A stretch of DNA of 64,000 nucleotides from CAMPKL01 sp963817465. Lineage in GTDB: Bacteria; Acidobacteriota; Terriglobia; Bryobacterales; UBA6623. The translations under genes were made by a program, and so were the position numbers. This document shows, piece after piece, positions 44,991 to 54,544 of this stretch. The DNA is taken from the NCBI GenBank assembly GCA_963817465.1, contig CAWFOP010000014.1, positions 930,001 through 994,000 on the forward strand. Direction: 5' to 3'. The notes beneath the pieces are model-generated. The model searched no databases, was not told the DNA's origin, and saw nothing but the letters and a program-made list of their open reading frames with translations. Every line of letters begins with the position of its first letter. Within the stretch, counting starts at the first letter, position 1.

Positions 44991-47240
44991 CTATTCGCTC
45001 GGGACCTGTTCCAACGCGTCGAGGCTCACGCTGCGGAGGCCGATGCGCTTGTCGGATTCATCGATCTTGATGATCTCGAACTCATAGACGCTGCCGGTCT
45101 CGAGCAAGGTTTTGCGCGATTTTCCGTGGTGGGGAATCTGCGAATTGTGGCAAAGCCCCTCCACGCCCGGCGCCAACTCGACGAAATACCCGAATTTCGC
45201 TTGGCGGCTCACGCGCCCGGGGAGGATCTCGCCCAAGCCGTGTTCAGCGAAGAAGGTCTCCCAGGCATCGGGCTGCAATTGCTTGACGCCGAGGGACAGC
45301 CGTCGTTTCTCGGAGTCGATGTCCAGGACGACCGCTTGGATCGTTTGGCCTTTCTGGACAACATCCTTGGGGTTGCGAACGCGCGTGTCCCAGGTCAAAT
45401 CGGAGACATGCACGAGTCCGTCGACGCCTTCCTCGAGCTCGACGAACGCGCCGTAGCTGGTGACGTTACGGACGCGGCCCTCCACGACGGCGCCTCGGCT
45501 GTAGTGTTCCGCGGCGGCTTCCCAAGGATCGCGCTGGCGCTGCTTGAGGCTCAGTGAGATGCGGCGCTCGCCGGGGCTCACATTGAGCACAACGCTCTCG
45601 ACCTCTTGGTCCTCCTGAACCACCTTGGAGGGATGACGCAAGCGCTTGGACCAGGTCATCTCGGTGATATGGATGAGCCCCTCGACGCCGGGCTCGAGCT
45701 CGACGAAAGCGCCGTAGTCGGTGACGCTGGCCACCGCTCCCTTGACGACCATGCCTTCCTGATAACGCTCGGACACCGTCTCCCAAGGATCGGGCTCCAT
45801 CGCCTTCAGGCTCAGCGACACGCGCTCCTTTTCGGCATCGAGCTTGACGACCTTGGCTGTGACCTGCTGGCCCGGCTCCAGAACGGCGGCGGGATCTTTG
45901 ATCCGGCCATAGGAGATGTCGGTCACGTGGATCAGACCGTCGATGCCGCCGAGATCGATGAACGCGCCGTAGGACGTCACGTTCTTGACCTTGCCGACGG
46001 CTTCCGCGCCGACCTCGAGCTTGGCCAGCGTTTCTTGCCGCAGCGCCTTGATTTCTTGCTCGAGCAACTCGCGGCGCGATACGACGACGTTGCCGCGCTT
46101 GCGGCTTAGCTTGACGACGGCGACCGGGAAGGTCGAACCGATGAGGGAGTCGAGGTCGACGCCGCCTTGCAGCGCGGCTTGCGAGCCCGGCAAAAAGGCC
46201 GTCAAGCCCGCGACGGCGACGGACAAGCCGCCCTTGACCCGTTCGAGCGCGGTCGCCTCGACCGGGGCGCGTTCTTGATAGGCGGCCTCGAGCGCGGCCC
46301 AAGCGGCGGTGTTCTCCTCACGGACCAGGGCGAGCTTGATGTATTCGCCGGGCTCGCCGATCTGCGAAACGACTACTTGCAAAGCGGCGCCCGGCTCGAG
46401 CTTCGAGAAATCGATTTGGTCGTTGGCGTTCTTGGCGGAGAGGAAGCCTTCGGTCTTGCCGCCGAAGTCGACGACGGCGCCGTCTTCCGAAACGCTGACG
46501 ACCGTACCCTCGCGGCGTTCGCCTTCGTGGAGCGCGGCTACTTCCGGGCCGTAGTCTTCGACTATCTCGTCGAGCGCGCCGGGCTCGAACTCGACAATCT
46601 CTTCATCCTCGGGCCCCTCCGCGGCGCCGGCGGCCGGCAAGCCGGGGAGCGGGTGCGCGGGTTCGGGGGTCGCCGCCGCGGCGCCGGTTTCGTCGGTCTG
46701 CTGCGGCTCGGTCGGCAGCGGCGGCGGTTGCAGCGGCCGTTGAAGGGACCGCGGCGCGGGCGCATCGGCGGCGGCGGCAACAGCCGGTTCGCGAAGGGGA
46801 GCAACCACAGGCGCGATGTGGGGGCGCGGGTTCGGCAGATGCGGGGCGAAACTGGGAGCGGGCGTCGGCGGGGACGGTGCGGGAGCCGCCGCCTCCGGGG
46901 CGGGCTCGGGCTCAACGGCTGATTGCGGCGGCGCGATAGGGCTCGGCGGCGGGCTGTCGAGCTCGACTGCGGGCGGGGCCGGATCGACTGCGGGCGCGGC
47001 CGGCTGTTCGGAGGCGGCCTGAGAGCGCACAGGCGCCGCGACCTCGGGCGGGGCGGCCTCGACGGTCGCTTCCTGCTCAGGCGCGGGAGCTTCGTCCTCG
47101 GAAGCGACCTGCGCAGCGCTATTTTCGTTGTCTTGAAGCGGCGGGGCGGTCGGCTGGCTCGGGACCGTTTCTTGGCGCTCGGGTGGAACCTCCGCCTGTT
47201 GGTCGGTATCGGGCTTTGAGCCCTGCGGTTCTCCCGTCAT
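44991..47240 (-). CDS. rpsA: 30S ribosomal protein S1, with a long disordered N-terminal extension
   Basis: 749 residues. Six S1 RNA-binding domains occupy about residues 230-740, with typical strands such as VKNVTSYGAFIDLGGIDGLIHVTDI, VASVTDYGAFVELEPGVEGLIHI and VRNVTSYGAFVELEEGVDGLVHV. The first two are more divergent, like the ribosome-binding domains. Before them lies a stretch of about 220 residues rich in Pro, Ala and Glu (for example EPEPAPEAAAPAPSPPTPAP). Standard S1 proteins lack this extension. S1 delivers mRNA to the 30S subunit. The ATG at 47240 has GGAGAGAA upstream; the frame is open further but with no good start. Confidence 0.93.
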   Translation of the reverse strand: MTGEPQGSKPDTDQQAEVPPERQETVPSQPTAPPLQDNENSAAQVASEDEAPAPEQEATVEAAPPEVAAPVRSQAASEQPAAPAVDPAPPAVELDSPPPSPIAPPQSAVEPEPAPEAAAPAPSPPTPAPSFAPHLPNPRPHIAPVVAPLREPAVAAAADAPAPRSLQRPLQPPPLPTEPQQTDETGAAAATPEPAHPLPGLPAAGAAEGPEDEEIVEFEPGALDEIVEDYGPEVAALHEGERREGTVVSVSEDGAVVDFGGKTEGFLSAKNANDQIDFSKLEPGAALQVVVSQIGEPGEYIKLALVREENTAAWAALEAAYQERAPVEATALERVKGGLSVAVAGLTAFLPGSQAALQGGVDLDSLIGSTFPVAVVKLSRKRGNVVVSRRELLEQEIKALRQETLAKLEVGAEAVGKVKNVTSYGAFIDLGGIDGLIHVTDISYGRIKDPAAVLEPGQQVTAKVVKLDAEKERVSLSLKAMEPDPWETVSERYQEGMVVKGAVASVTDYGAFVELEPGVEGLIHITEMTWSKRLRHPSKVVQEDQEVESVVLNVSPGERRISLSLKQRQRDPWEAAAEHYSRGAVVEGRVRNVTSYGAFVELEEGVDGLVHVSDLTWDTRVRNPKDVVQKGQTIQAVVLDIDSEKRRLSLGVKQLQPDAWETFFAEHGLGEILPGRVSRQAKFGYFVELAPGVEGLCHNSQIPHHGKSRKTLLETGSVYEFEIIKIDESDKRIGLRSVSLDALEQVPSE

Positions 47241-47406
47241 CGCTATTCTCTCCGTGCAGCCGTCCCGGCGGCGCCCGAGGTGTCGGGTGCGCGCGAGACG
47301 CCGCGATAAAAACTCATACGCCGGCAGGAACCCCTGCACCCGCCGACGGCTGGCTCAATATATCCAAGGCCAAACGGGCTTGTCAAACAAACTGAAACGC
47401 GCCCGT

Positions 47407-48441
47407 TCAGGCCTCGGCGGGCTTCTCGAGACTGTCGCGATAGGCGGTAATCAGGCCCGCCGCGGTGGCGACGACGAGCGGCCCGAGCACCAATCCGACG
47501 AACCCGAAGGTCTGCACGCCGCCCAAGACCGCGATGAAAACCAGCAGTGCGTTGAGTTGCGAGCGGTCGGCGATGAGGTAGGGCCTAAGAAAGTTGTCGA
47601 CCGTGCTGACGAGCAACGCCCCGACGGCGAGCAGCGCGACGCCGCGGCCGTAGTCGCCGTGGAGCAGCAGCCCGACCGCCGCAGGCAGCCAAACGACCCA
47701 AGCCCCCACGATCGGAATGAGCGAAAAGAAGGCCGCAACCGCGCCCCAAAGCATCGGCGAGGGCAAATCCAGCACGAGAAAAGCCACCGCGGTCAACATG
47801 CCCTGCACCAGGGCCGTCACGATTCCGGCCGAGATGGTGACCGAGATCATGTCGATCGTCTCGCCGACCATCTTGTCGTGGCGCGCGCCCCCGAACGGAG
47901 ACACGTCTCGCAACAACGCGACGAGCCGGGGACCGTCCCGGAACAGATAGAACAATGTGAACAGCAGCACCACCAGGTCGATGACCCAGGAGGCGATGTT
48001 GGCAACCAATTTGGCCGACCATTCGCCCGCTCGCTGGCCGATCGCGTTGACGGCGTTTTCGTAGATCTGGTTCAGGCTCGGTTGCTTTCCGGGCAGCCGC
48101 TCGAACAGCCAGCCCGCGCCGCTCTGAATGCGGTCCACGATGTCGCCGCCGGGCAACTCTTTGACGGTCTGAACCGTCTGCGAAACGAGCGTCGGAACCA
48201 GCCAGCCCATCGGCGCGATGAGCACTATCGCTACCGCGAGCGTACTCAGGAACGCCGCCAAGTTCCTACGCCGCAAGCGCTCGAAGATACGGTTGTGAAC
48301 CGGAAAGAAGAAGATCGCGAGCACGGCGGCCCAGGTCAGCGTGCTCATAAAGGGCCGCACGACCAGGAAGAGCAGCCAAAGCAAGCCTAAGGCCAAAATC
48401 CAGGCCAGGACCTCGCGCCGCAACTCCGCCGCTCGCGCCAT
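47407..48441 (-). CDS. AI-2E-family (YdiK/PerM-like) membrane transporter
   Basis: 344 residues with about seven hydrophobic spans, beginning VLAWILALGLLWLLFLVVRPF and containing the family patterns SMLGGVA-like region LWGAVAAFFSLIPIVGAWVVWLPAAV and VDNFLRPYLIADRSQLNALLVFIAVLGGVQTFGFVGLVLGPLV. This family contains the autoinducer-2 exporter TqsA and sodium-dependent antiporters. No quorum-sensing gene is adjacent, so a general efflux or ion role is as likely. It starts 6 bp after trkH ends, on the same strand, suggesting an operon with the potassium uptake genes. Confidence 0.88.
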   Translation of the reverse strand: MARAAELRREVLAWILALGLLWLLFLVVRPFMSTLTWAAVLAIFFFPVHNRIFERLRRRNLAAFLSTLAVAIVLIAPMGWLVPTLVSQTVQTVKELPGGDIVDRIQSGAGWLFERLPGKQPSLNQIYENAVNAIGQRAGEWSAKLVANIASWVIDLVVLLFTLFYLFRDGPRLVALLRDVSPFGGARHDKMVGETIDMISVTISAGIVTALVQGMLTAVAFLVLDLPSPMLWGAVAAFFSLIPIVGAWVVWLPAAVGLLLHGDYGRGVALLAVGALLVSTVDNFLRPYLIADRSQLNALLVFIAVLGGVQTFGFVGLVLGPLVVATAAGLITAYRDSLEKPAEA

Positions 48442-48447
48442 AAATCG

Positions 48448-49899
48448 CTATTTTCTCCAAAAGGCCGGAGTGAGGATCGCCATCACGGTATAAAACTCGA
48501 GCCGGCCGGCGATCATGTCGAAGCTCAGCACCCATTTCGCCAGCCAAGGCAGCGCGCCGTAGTTGTCGAGTGGGCCGACTTCGCCGAGCCCCGGCCCGAC
48601 GTTGAACATCGTAGCCGCGACGGCGGCGATGGAGGTCAACACGTCCACTCCCATGGCCGCCAGCAGCAGGCAGGATGCGAAATTGACGACGAGCGCCAAG
48701 TAGATCAGGTTGAGCAGACTTTGGACGGTCGCTTCGGGCACCAGAGTTCCGCCCAATCGGACGGCAAAAACCCCGCGACGCTCGACCATGCGCTTGAACT
48801 CGCGGTCGACCACCTTGGCGAGCAGCAGGACACGCGCCACTTTGAAGCCGCCGGACGTGGAGCCGGTGCAGCCGCCGACGAACATGATGGCTAGCAGCAA
48901 AAGCTGTGGAAGCGGATGCCAGGCTTCAAAGTCGTCGGTGACGAATCCGGTCGTGGTGATGATGGATGAGACCTGGAACAGGGCGTTGCGGAAGCCTTGT
49001 TCCAGACCATAGTCGTCATACACGACGAGAAAGCCGGTGATCACCAAGGCCGCGGCCAACGAGATCGCGAGATATCCCTGGATTTCGGGATCGCGAATCA
49101 CCGAACGCGGCTTGCCCTCGATGAAGAAGCGGTAGTGCTGGATGAAGCTGATGCCCGCCAGGAGCATGAAGACGATCAGGATGTATTCGATCAGCGGGCT
49201 CTCAAAAGCGGCGACGCTGGCCGTCCGGGTGGAGAATCCGCCGGTGCCGAGAGTCGAGAAGGTGTGGCAAAGGGCGTCGAAGTTGTTCATTCCCGCCCAG
49301 CGCAGCAACAGATACAGGACGGCGCTGAGGGCGAAATAAATCTTCCACAGGGCGAAGGCGGTCTCGGTGATGCGCGGCTTGAGCTTCTCGGAGGTGGCGC
49401 CGGAAAATTCGGCCCTGTACAGATGCATCCCGCCGTGACCGACGAGCGGCAAGACGGCCACGCCGAGCAGCACGATGCCGAGCCCGCCGAGCCAGTGCGT
49501 GAAGCAGCGCCAGAACTGCACCGCGGGCGTCAACACCTCGACGTCGGAGAGCACCGTCGCGCCGGTCGTGGTGAAGCCTGACACCGTCTCGAAAATTGCA
49601 TCCGTGATGGTCGGGTACTGCGGCGTAAACATGAACGGGATGGCTCCGAACACCGACAGCAGCGCCCAGGTCGCCACGACCAGCAGCAAGCCTTCGCGCT
49701 GCGTGAGCTCGCGGGTCGGCCGCGGCACCGTGAGGAGCGTCACGACTCCGGCGGCGGCCGTAATCAGGAACCCGTAGAGAACGGGCTGCAGATGGCTGTC
49801 GCTCGCCGCCCATCCGTAGACGAGCGGGACCGTCATCGTGCCGGCGAAGATCACCAGGAACTGGCCTAGCACGTAGATGATCGCGCGCCAGTGAATCAC
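48448..49899 (-). CDS. trkH: TrkH-family potassium uptake channel subunit
   Basis: 483 residues with the four-fold membrane/pore repeat. Selectivity-filter-like loops include VSGFTTTGATVLSD, FSTLGTGGFSTRT, TTTGFVTDDF and AATMFNVGPGLGEVGP. These match the TTGG or TGNVGPG-type filters of TrkH, which conducts potassium into the cell with TrkA as its cytoplasmic gate. Its start overlaps trkA by 4 bp, confirming a trkA-trkH operon, with the AI-2E transporter behind it. The protein has the expected length. Confidence 0.95.
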   Translation of the reverse strand: MIHWRAIIYVLGQFLVIFAGTMTVPLVYGWAASDSHLQPVLYGFLITAAAGVVTLLTVPRPTRELTQREGLLLVVATWALLSVFGAIPFMFTPQYPTITDAIFETVSGFTTTGATVLSDVEVLTPAVQFWRCFTHWLGGLGIVLLGVAVLPLVGHGGMHLYRAEFSGATSEKLKPRITETAFALWKIYFALSAVLYLLLRWAGMNNFDALCHTFSTLGTGGFSTRTASVAAFESPLIEYILIVFMLLAGISFIQHYRFFIEGKPRSVIRDPEIQGYLAISLAAALVITGFLVVYDDYGLEQGFRNALFQVSSIITTTGFVTDDFEAWHPLPQLLLLAIMFVGGCTGSTSGGFKVARVLLLAKVVDREFKRMVERRGVFAVRLGGTLVPEATVQSLLNLIYLALVVNFASCLLLAAMGVDVLTSIAAVAATMFNVGPGLGEVGPLDNYGALPWLAKWVLSFDMIAGRLEFYTVMAILTPAFWRK

Positions 49900-51275
49900 C
49901 CTAAGATTCGCCTCTTTCGCTCATCCAAGAAGGCCGATTCGAGTTCCGGCACGGCGCTCTCGAGGGTGAAGAAGATGACCCGGTCTCCCGGTTGAATCGA
50001 GACGTCGCCGCGCGGGACGAGCACTTCGCCGCTGGGGCGCGCGATGGCGCCGACGATGGCCCCGCGCGGCAGCTTGATGTCGCGGAGCTTCTTGCCTACG
50101 TAGCGCGAGCCTTCCGAGGCGATCAACTCGATCGCCTCGGCTTCTTCTTGGCGGAAAGTCGTGACCGCCAAGACGCTGCCCTTGCGCACGAACTGCATGA
50201 CCTGGTCGACGGTGGCGACGCGCATGCTGACCGAAGTGTTGATGCCGAGGCGTTGAGCCATCGGCAAGTAGTTCAGGCGATTGATCAGCGCGACGACCTT
50301 TTTGGCGCCAAGCCGGCGAGCCAGCAAGGACGCGATGATGTTGTCTTCGTCGTGGTCGGTCAAGGCGAGAAAGGCGTCGACGCCCTCGACGTTCTCTTCC
50401 TCGAGAGTGGCTTGGTCGGTGCCGTCGCCTTGAATCACGACGGTGCGGTTGAGCAGGCCCGCGATCATCTTGGCTCGCGAAGCGTCGCGCTCGATGAGCT
50501 TGACCTGGACGCCTTGTTTTTCGAGTTCTTCCGCGACGAGGATACTGACCTGCTTGCCGCCGACGATGATGACGCGCTGCAGCTTTTGACGCCGCTCGAG
50601 ACCCATGAATTCGAGCACGTCTTCGAGATTCTCTCGTGTGGCGCAGACGTAGACGTGGTCGCCTGGCATCACCACCTGCGCGCCGTGGGGAATGATCACT
50701 TGCTGGCCGCGAAAGATCATCGCGATCAGGGAGTTGAGCGGCGGACCGGCGGCGTCGAGCTCTTCCAGCGTCTTGCCCGCGAACCAACTGTCGCGTTCCA
50801 CGTTCATGCCGAACAGCTTCACGGCGCCGCCCGCGTAATCGACGATGTCGGAAACGCCGGGCATGTGCACGACGCGCATGATGCGGCCCATCACTTCGGT
50901 TTCAGGGTGGATGATCAGGTCGATGCCGATATCGGCTTGTTCGGCGACGCGCTTCCAACGCTCGAACTCGTGTGTGCGAACGCGGGCCGCCTTGACCTTG
51001 ACGTTTCCTTCGACCTTGGCCACCAGGCAGGCCAAGATGTTGATCTCGTCCCAGTTGGTGACGGCGATCAGCATGTCGGTTTCTTTGATGCCGGCCTTAC
51101 GCAGGGTGGAGATGCCGGCCGCGCTGCCCTGCACGATCTTGGCGTCGAGCGTCTCTTCGAGTTGGGCGCAACGGTCCGGGTCGACCTCGACCATCGTGAC
51201 TTCGTTGCCTTCGCGAATGAGCCGCGCCGCGATGAGGGCGGCGCTTTGCCCGCCGCCGCAGATCAGGATTCGCAT
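49896..51275 (-). CDS. trkA: TrkA, NAD-binding regulator of potassium uptake
   Basis: 459 residues arranged as two RCK_N/RCK_C units. The first begins MRILICGGGQSAALIAARLI with the NAD-binding Rossmann loop; the second starts VIIVGGKQVSILVAEEL. Each is followed by a C-terminal beta domain (for example IPHGAQVVMPGDHVYVCATRE and VPRGDVSIQPGDRVIFFTLESA). TrkA gates the TrkH channel in response to nucleotides. The ATG at 51273-51275 starts exactly at the Rossmann strand; the frame is open 69 nt upstream without a good start. It overlaps trkH by 4 bp. Confidence 0.95.
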   Translation of the reverse strand: MRILICGGGQSAALIAARLIREGNEVTMVEVDPDRCAQLEETLDAKIVQGSAAGISTLRKAGIKETDMLIAVTNWDEINILACLVAKVEGNVKVKAARVRTHEFERWKRVAEQADIGIDLIIHPETEVMGRIMRVVHMPGVSDIVDYAGGAVKLFGMNVERDSWFAGKTLEELDAAGPPLNSLIAMIFRGQQVIIPHGAQVVMPGDHVYVCATRENLEDVLEFMGLERRQKLQRVIIVGGKQVSILVAEELEKQGVQVKLIERDASRAKMIAGLLNRTVVIQGDGTDQATLEEENVEGVDAFLALTDHDEDNIIASLLARRLGAKKVVALINRLNYLPMAQRLGINTSVSMRVATVDQVMQFVRKGSVLAVTTFRQEEAEAIELIASEGSRYVGKKLRDIKLPRGAIVGAIARPSGEVLVPRGDVSIQPGDRVIFFTLESAVPELESAFLDERKRRILG

Positions 51276-51523
51276 AAGCGCTTCGGAGAACTGTCTGAGC
51301 CTATCACAGCAGGCGTCCCGATCTCGTCCCGAGGCCTGCCGCAAACCGGGAAGGAAGTTGGTACTGCGCCGCGCCGCCCGTAGTTTGAAATCGGGGTATG
51401 CCCGAGCGTCAACTAGGGCCTTCCGCTAGCAGTCCGGGCTCGCGCGGCGATGTTACCAAAGAGAAGACGGTCATAGCCCGCCCGCCGGTTGGTGACATGA
51501 CGACGTCGAGGGGAGACTTAATA

Positions 51524-52172
51524 GTGAAGAGGATGAAATCTTTTGCGGCCTTGCTAGGGCTGCTGCTAATGACATCCGTTGCGAGCCAAGCGGCGACGAT
51601 CACGACGCTGTTCGCGACGAACAATGGCGGCAGCAACGGAGGAGCCGTCTACTTCGATCTCACGGTCGGCGCGAACCCGATCACGATTACGGCCTTTGAG
51701 ACAAATACGGCGGTGACGGTCGCGTTCGACTGGACCGTTTACCTGATCGGTCCCGGAGGAACATACAGCGGCAACGAGGGCAATTCCGGCGCCTGGTCGC
51801 AGGTCGCAACGGGCTCGGGAATCGGACAAGGCACCGACAACCCCACCACGGTGACTCTCGACAATACGTTTTCGCTGCTGGCCAACAGCACATATGGCAT
51901 CGCACTTGTGATGGGCTCGACCGCCGAGCCACCAATACACGAACGGCAACGGCTCGAACCAGAGCTACTCGAACGCCGACCTTTCTCTGGCGTTCGGTGC
52001 AGCTTCGAACGTGGCCTTCGACGGCGCTCCGTTTGACCCGCGGGTCTGGAACGGCTCGATCACCTATAACCTTGGCGCCGCTCCGGTTCCGGAACCATCC
52101 ACGATTTCACTGCTGTTGCTGGGCGGCGTTTTGACTCTGGCGGGCGCTCGTCGCCGTCGCGCTAACCGCTGA
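51524..52172 (+). CDS. PEP-CTERM secreted protein, split by an apparent +1 frameshift
   Basis: The GTG at 51524 is preceded by AGGGGAGA at good spacing. A signal peptide (MKSFAALLGLLLMTSVASQA) is followed by a beta-rich domain (TAVTVAFDWTVYLIGPGGTYSG, then NSTYGIALVMGSTA). Near 51929 the sense passes to the next frame: HQYTNGNGSNQSYSNADLSLAFGA, ending in a classic PEP-CTERM signal VPEPSTISLLLLGGVLTLAG followed by ARRRRANR. Dropping one base just before 51930 gives a 215-residue protein. Such proteins are sorted by an exosortase; none is in the window. Without the shift the protein loses its anchor. Confidence 0.8.
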
Positions 52173-52196
52173 TCGGCGGACGGAAATTGTTGATGC

Positions 52197-52231
52197 GAAG
52201 AGCCGCAGCGCAACGCGCGCTGCGGCTCTTC
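52197..52231. terminator. Perfect 14-bp hairpin between convergent genes
   Basis: GAAGAGCCGCAGCG (52197-52210) and CGCTGCGGCTCTTC (52218-52231) are exact reverse complements around a 7-nt loop. The stem lies between the PEP-CTERM gene and the convergent rsmI, touching the rsmI stop codon. Plus-strand transcription meets ACGTTTCG after it. It likely serves as a shared bidirectional terminator. Confidence 0.75.
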
Positions 52232-53051
52232 ACGTTTCGAGCAGGCGATAGGCTTCCCGCTTGCTCATGCCGTACTGTTTCGCGGCCGCCTTGATGGCGT
52301 CCATGCGCGGGACTCCGGTCTCGATCAGCTCGGCGACGCGGTCTTTCAAGGGCATTTGGGGCGCCGGGGCGGAGTCGTCGCCGCCGGCGATGAGCAGCAC
52401 GATTTCGCCCTTGACCGCGTCGCGGGACTCGATCTCGGCGTGCAGCTCCGACAGGCGCCCTCTGAGAAACTCTTCGTGCGCCTTGGTGAGCTCGCGGGCG
52501 ACGACAGCCTGGCGATCGCCGAGCGCCTCGCGGGCGTCTTCGAGCGCCGCCGCGATGCGGTGGGGGGCCTCATAGAAGACGAGGGTCGCTCGCTCGGCCG
52601 CCGCCGCTTCGAGCGCTTTGCGCCGCTGCCCGGACTTGGCCGGCAGAAATCCGCCGAAGCGGAAGGCGTCGGACGGCAATCCGGAGGCGACCAGCGCCGT
52701 CTCGATTGCGGTCGGGCCGGGGATGGGCGTGACCGCCACGCCCGCCGCCAGAGCCGCCTCGACGACGCGGTAGCCGGGGTCGGAAATGGCGGGCAGGCCG
52801 GCGTCGGAGACCACCGCGACCGTCTCGCCGGCTTGGGCGCGAGCGACCAGCTCGTCGGCGCGCGCCCGCTCGTTGTGTTCGTGATAGCTGACGAGCGGCT
52901 TGCGGATGTCGTAGCGGTTGAGCAGCTTGCGCGTATGGCGCGTGTCTTCGCAGGCGATCACGTCGGCCTCGCGCAACACCCGCAGCGCCCGCAGCGTGAT
53001 GTCTTCGAGATTCCCGATCGGCGTCGCGACCAAATAGATGCCCGGGGCCAT
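52230..53051 (-). CDS. rsmI: 16S rRNA (cytidine-1402-2'-O)-methyltransferase
   Basis: Methylates the 2'-hydroxyl of C1402 in the ribosomal decoding centre using S-adenosylmethionine. 273 residues from the ATG at 53049-53051. The family's opening GIYLVATPIGNLEDITLRAL is followed by DVIACEDTRHTRKLLNRYDI, SYHEHNE, VAVVSDAGLPAISDPGYRVV and VTPIPGPTAIETALVASGLP, then FYEAPHRI and VARELTKAHEEFLRG. A helical tail ends MSKREAYRLLET. It starts 5 bp after tctA ends, so transcription from the tct genes probably runs into it. Confidence 0.96.
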   Translation of the reverse strand: MAPGIYLVATPIGNLEDITLRALRVLREADVIACEDTRHTRKLLNRYDIRKPLVSYHEHNERARADELVARAQAGETVAVVSDAGLPAISDPGYRVVEAALAAGVAVTPIPGPTAIETALVASGLPSDAFRFGGFLPAKSGQRRKALEAAAAERATLVFYEAPHRIAAALEDAREALGDRQAVVARELTKAHEEFLRGRLSELHAEIESRDAVKGEIVLLIAGGDDSAPAPQMPLKDRVAELIETGVPRMDAIKAAAKQYGMSKREAYRLLET

Positions 53052-53056
53052 GGGGA

Positions 53057-54538
53057 CTAGGCTCGCTTCTTGAATTGTTGCAACAGCGGCGCCGCCAGCG
53101 AGGCGACGGTCGCGACCAGGAAGAACAGCACGAGCGGGCGTGACAACACGCTGAACCAGTCGCCGCGGCTCAGGATCAGCGCCCGGCGCAAGTTGGCTTC
53201 CATCATCGGGCCGAGGATCAAGCCGAGCACGAGCGGGCCGAGCGGGACATCGGCGCGGCGCAACAGGAAGCCCACGACGCCGGCGGCGAGCATCGCCCAG
53301 ACATCGATCACCGCGTTGTTGAGCGCATAGGCTCCGACGATGCCGAACAGCGTGATGCCCGCCCAAAGCCACGGGGCCGGAATCCGTAGAATCCGCGCCA
53401 GAGGCCGCGCGCCGAGCAGCCCCAGCAGCGTCGCAAGCAGCGCGGCGATAACCATCAAGAAGACGAGCGTGAACACGAACGACCGCTTGGATTCGAACAG
53501 CAGCGGGCCCGGCTGGATGCCGTGGATCAACAGGGCGCCGATGAGGATCGCCGAGACCGCGTCGCCCGGGATGCCGAGCGTGAGCATGGTCGTCATGGCC
53601 CCGCCGATGGCGGCGTTGCACGCCGCGCAACTCGCCGACAAGCCTTCGAGAGAGCCCTTGCCGAACAGCTCCTTCTCGCGCGAGACCCGCCGGACTTGCT
53701 CCCAAGCGATGACCGAGCCGATGTCGCCTCCGGCGGCGGGTATCGCGCCGACCAGCGTCCCGATCCCCGCGCCCAACGCCCCGGGACCTAAGATCCGCCG
53801 CCACTCGCCGCGTTCGGGAAAGATCCGGCCCAAGCCGCCGACCTGCATCCGCTCCAAGCTCGAGCGCCCCTCGGCGATTTGCGTCAGCACCTCGGCGAAG
53901 CCGAACAGGCCGATCATCACCGGCACGAACGAGATGCCGTCGAGAAAGTCCGCGAAACCGAACGTGAATCGCGGATAGGCGGTCATCGGATCGAGGCCGA
54001 CGGTCGCCAGGGCCAGGCCGAGCGATCCCGCCAGCAGTCCCTTGAAGACTCGCTGACCCGATACGCCCGCCATCAGGCTGAGCCCGAACAGCGCCAGGCC
54101 GAAATATTCGGCCGGACCGAAGCTCAGCGCGAACCGCGCAATGGGGAATGCCGCGACGGCGAGAAAAAGCAGGCTCACCAGTTGCCCCGCGCCCGATAGG
54201 AGAGCGTTCACGCCCAGCGCGAGGCCTGCCTGCCCGCGTTGCGCCAGCGGATAGCCGTCCCAACTGGAGGCGATCGAGGCGGGCGTGCCCGGAACATTGA
54301 TCAGAATCGCCGGAATGCCACCCGCCGGGATGGCCCCGCAGTAGATGCCCAACAGCATCGCAAGACCTTGCTCGGCGGACAGCCAGAACGTGATCGGCGT
54401 CAGAACCGCCACGCCCATCGTCGCGGTCAGGCCCGGCAACGCCCCGAAGATCGCCCCCAGGCCGACGCCCGCCGCCAGGAATGCGAGAACCTGCGGCTGG
54501 AGCGCGGCTTGAAGACCGGCGATGACGTCGGGAAACAT
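53057..54538 (-). CDS. tctA: TctA, large membrane subunit of a tripartite tricarboxylate transporter
   Basis: 493 residues with about 11-12 membrane spans. Family signatures are GLGAIFGALPGLTATMGVAVLTPITFWL and GIYCGAIPAGGIPAILINVPGTPASIASSWDGYPL near the N-terminus, and AIPAAGGDIGSVIAWEQVRR followed by GVGSLEG-like EGLSASCAACNAAIGGAMTTMLTLGIPGDAVSAIL in the middle. Secondary-active uptake of citrate or other carboxylates uses TctA with TctB and the binding protein TctC; all three are adjacent here. It starts 6 bp downstream of tctB's stop. Confidence 0.95.
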   Translation of the reverse strand: MFPDVIAGLQAALQPQVLAFLAAGVGLGAIFGALPGLTATMGVAVLTPITFWLSAEQGLAMLLGIYCGAIPAGGIPAILINVPGTPASIASSWDGYPLAQRGQAGLALGVNALLSGAGQLVSLLFLAVAAFPIARFALSFGPAEYFGLALFGLSLMAGVSGQRVFKGLLAGSLGLALATVGLDPMTAYPRFTFGFADFLDGISFVPVMIGLFGFAEVLTQIAEGRSSLERMQVGGLGRIFPERGEWRRILGPGALGAGIGTLVGAIPAAGGDIGSVIAWEQVRRVSREKELFGKGSLEGLSASCAACNAAIGGAMTTMLTLGIPGDAVSAILIGALLIHGIQPGPLLFESKRSFVFTLVFLMVIAALLATLLGLLGARPLARILRIPAPWLWAGITLFGIVGAYALNNAVIDVWAMLAAGVVGFLLRRADVPLGPLVLGLILGPMMEANLRRALILSRGDWFSVLSRPLVLFFLVATVASLAAPLLQQFKKRA

Positions 54539-54544
54539 AGCCGT

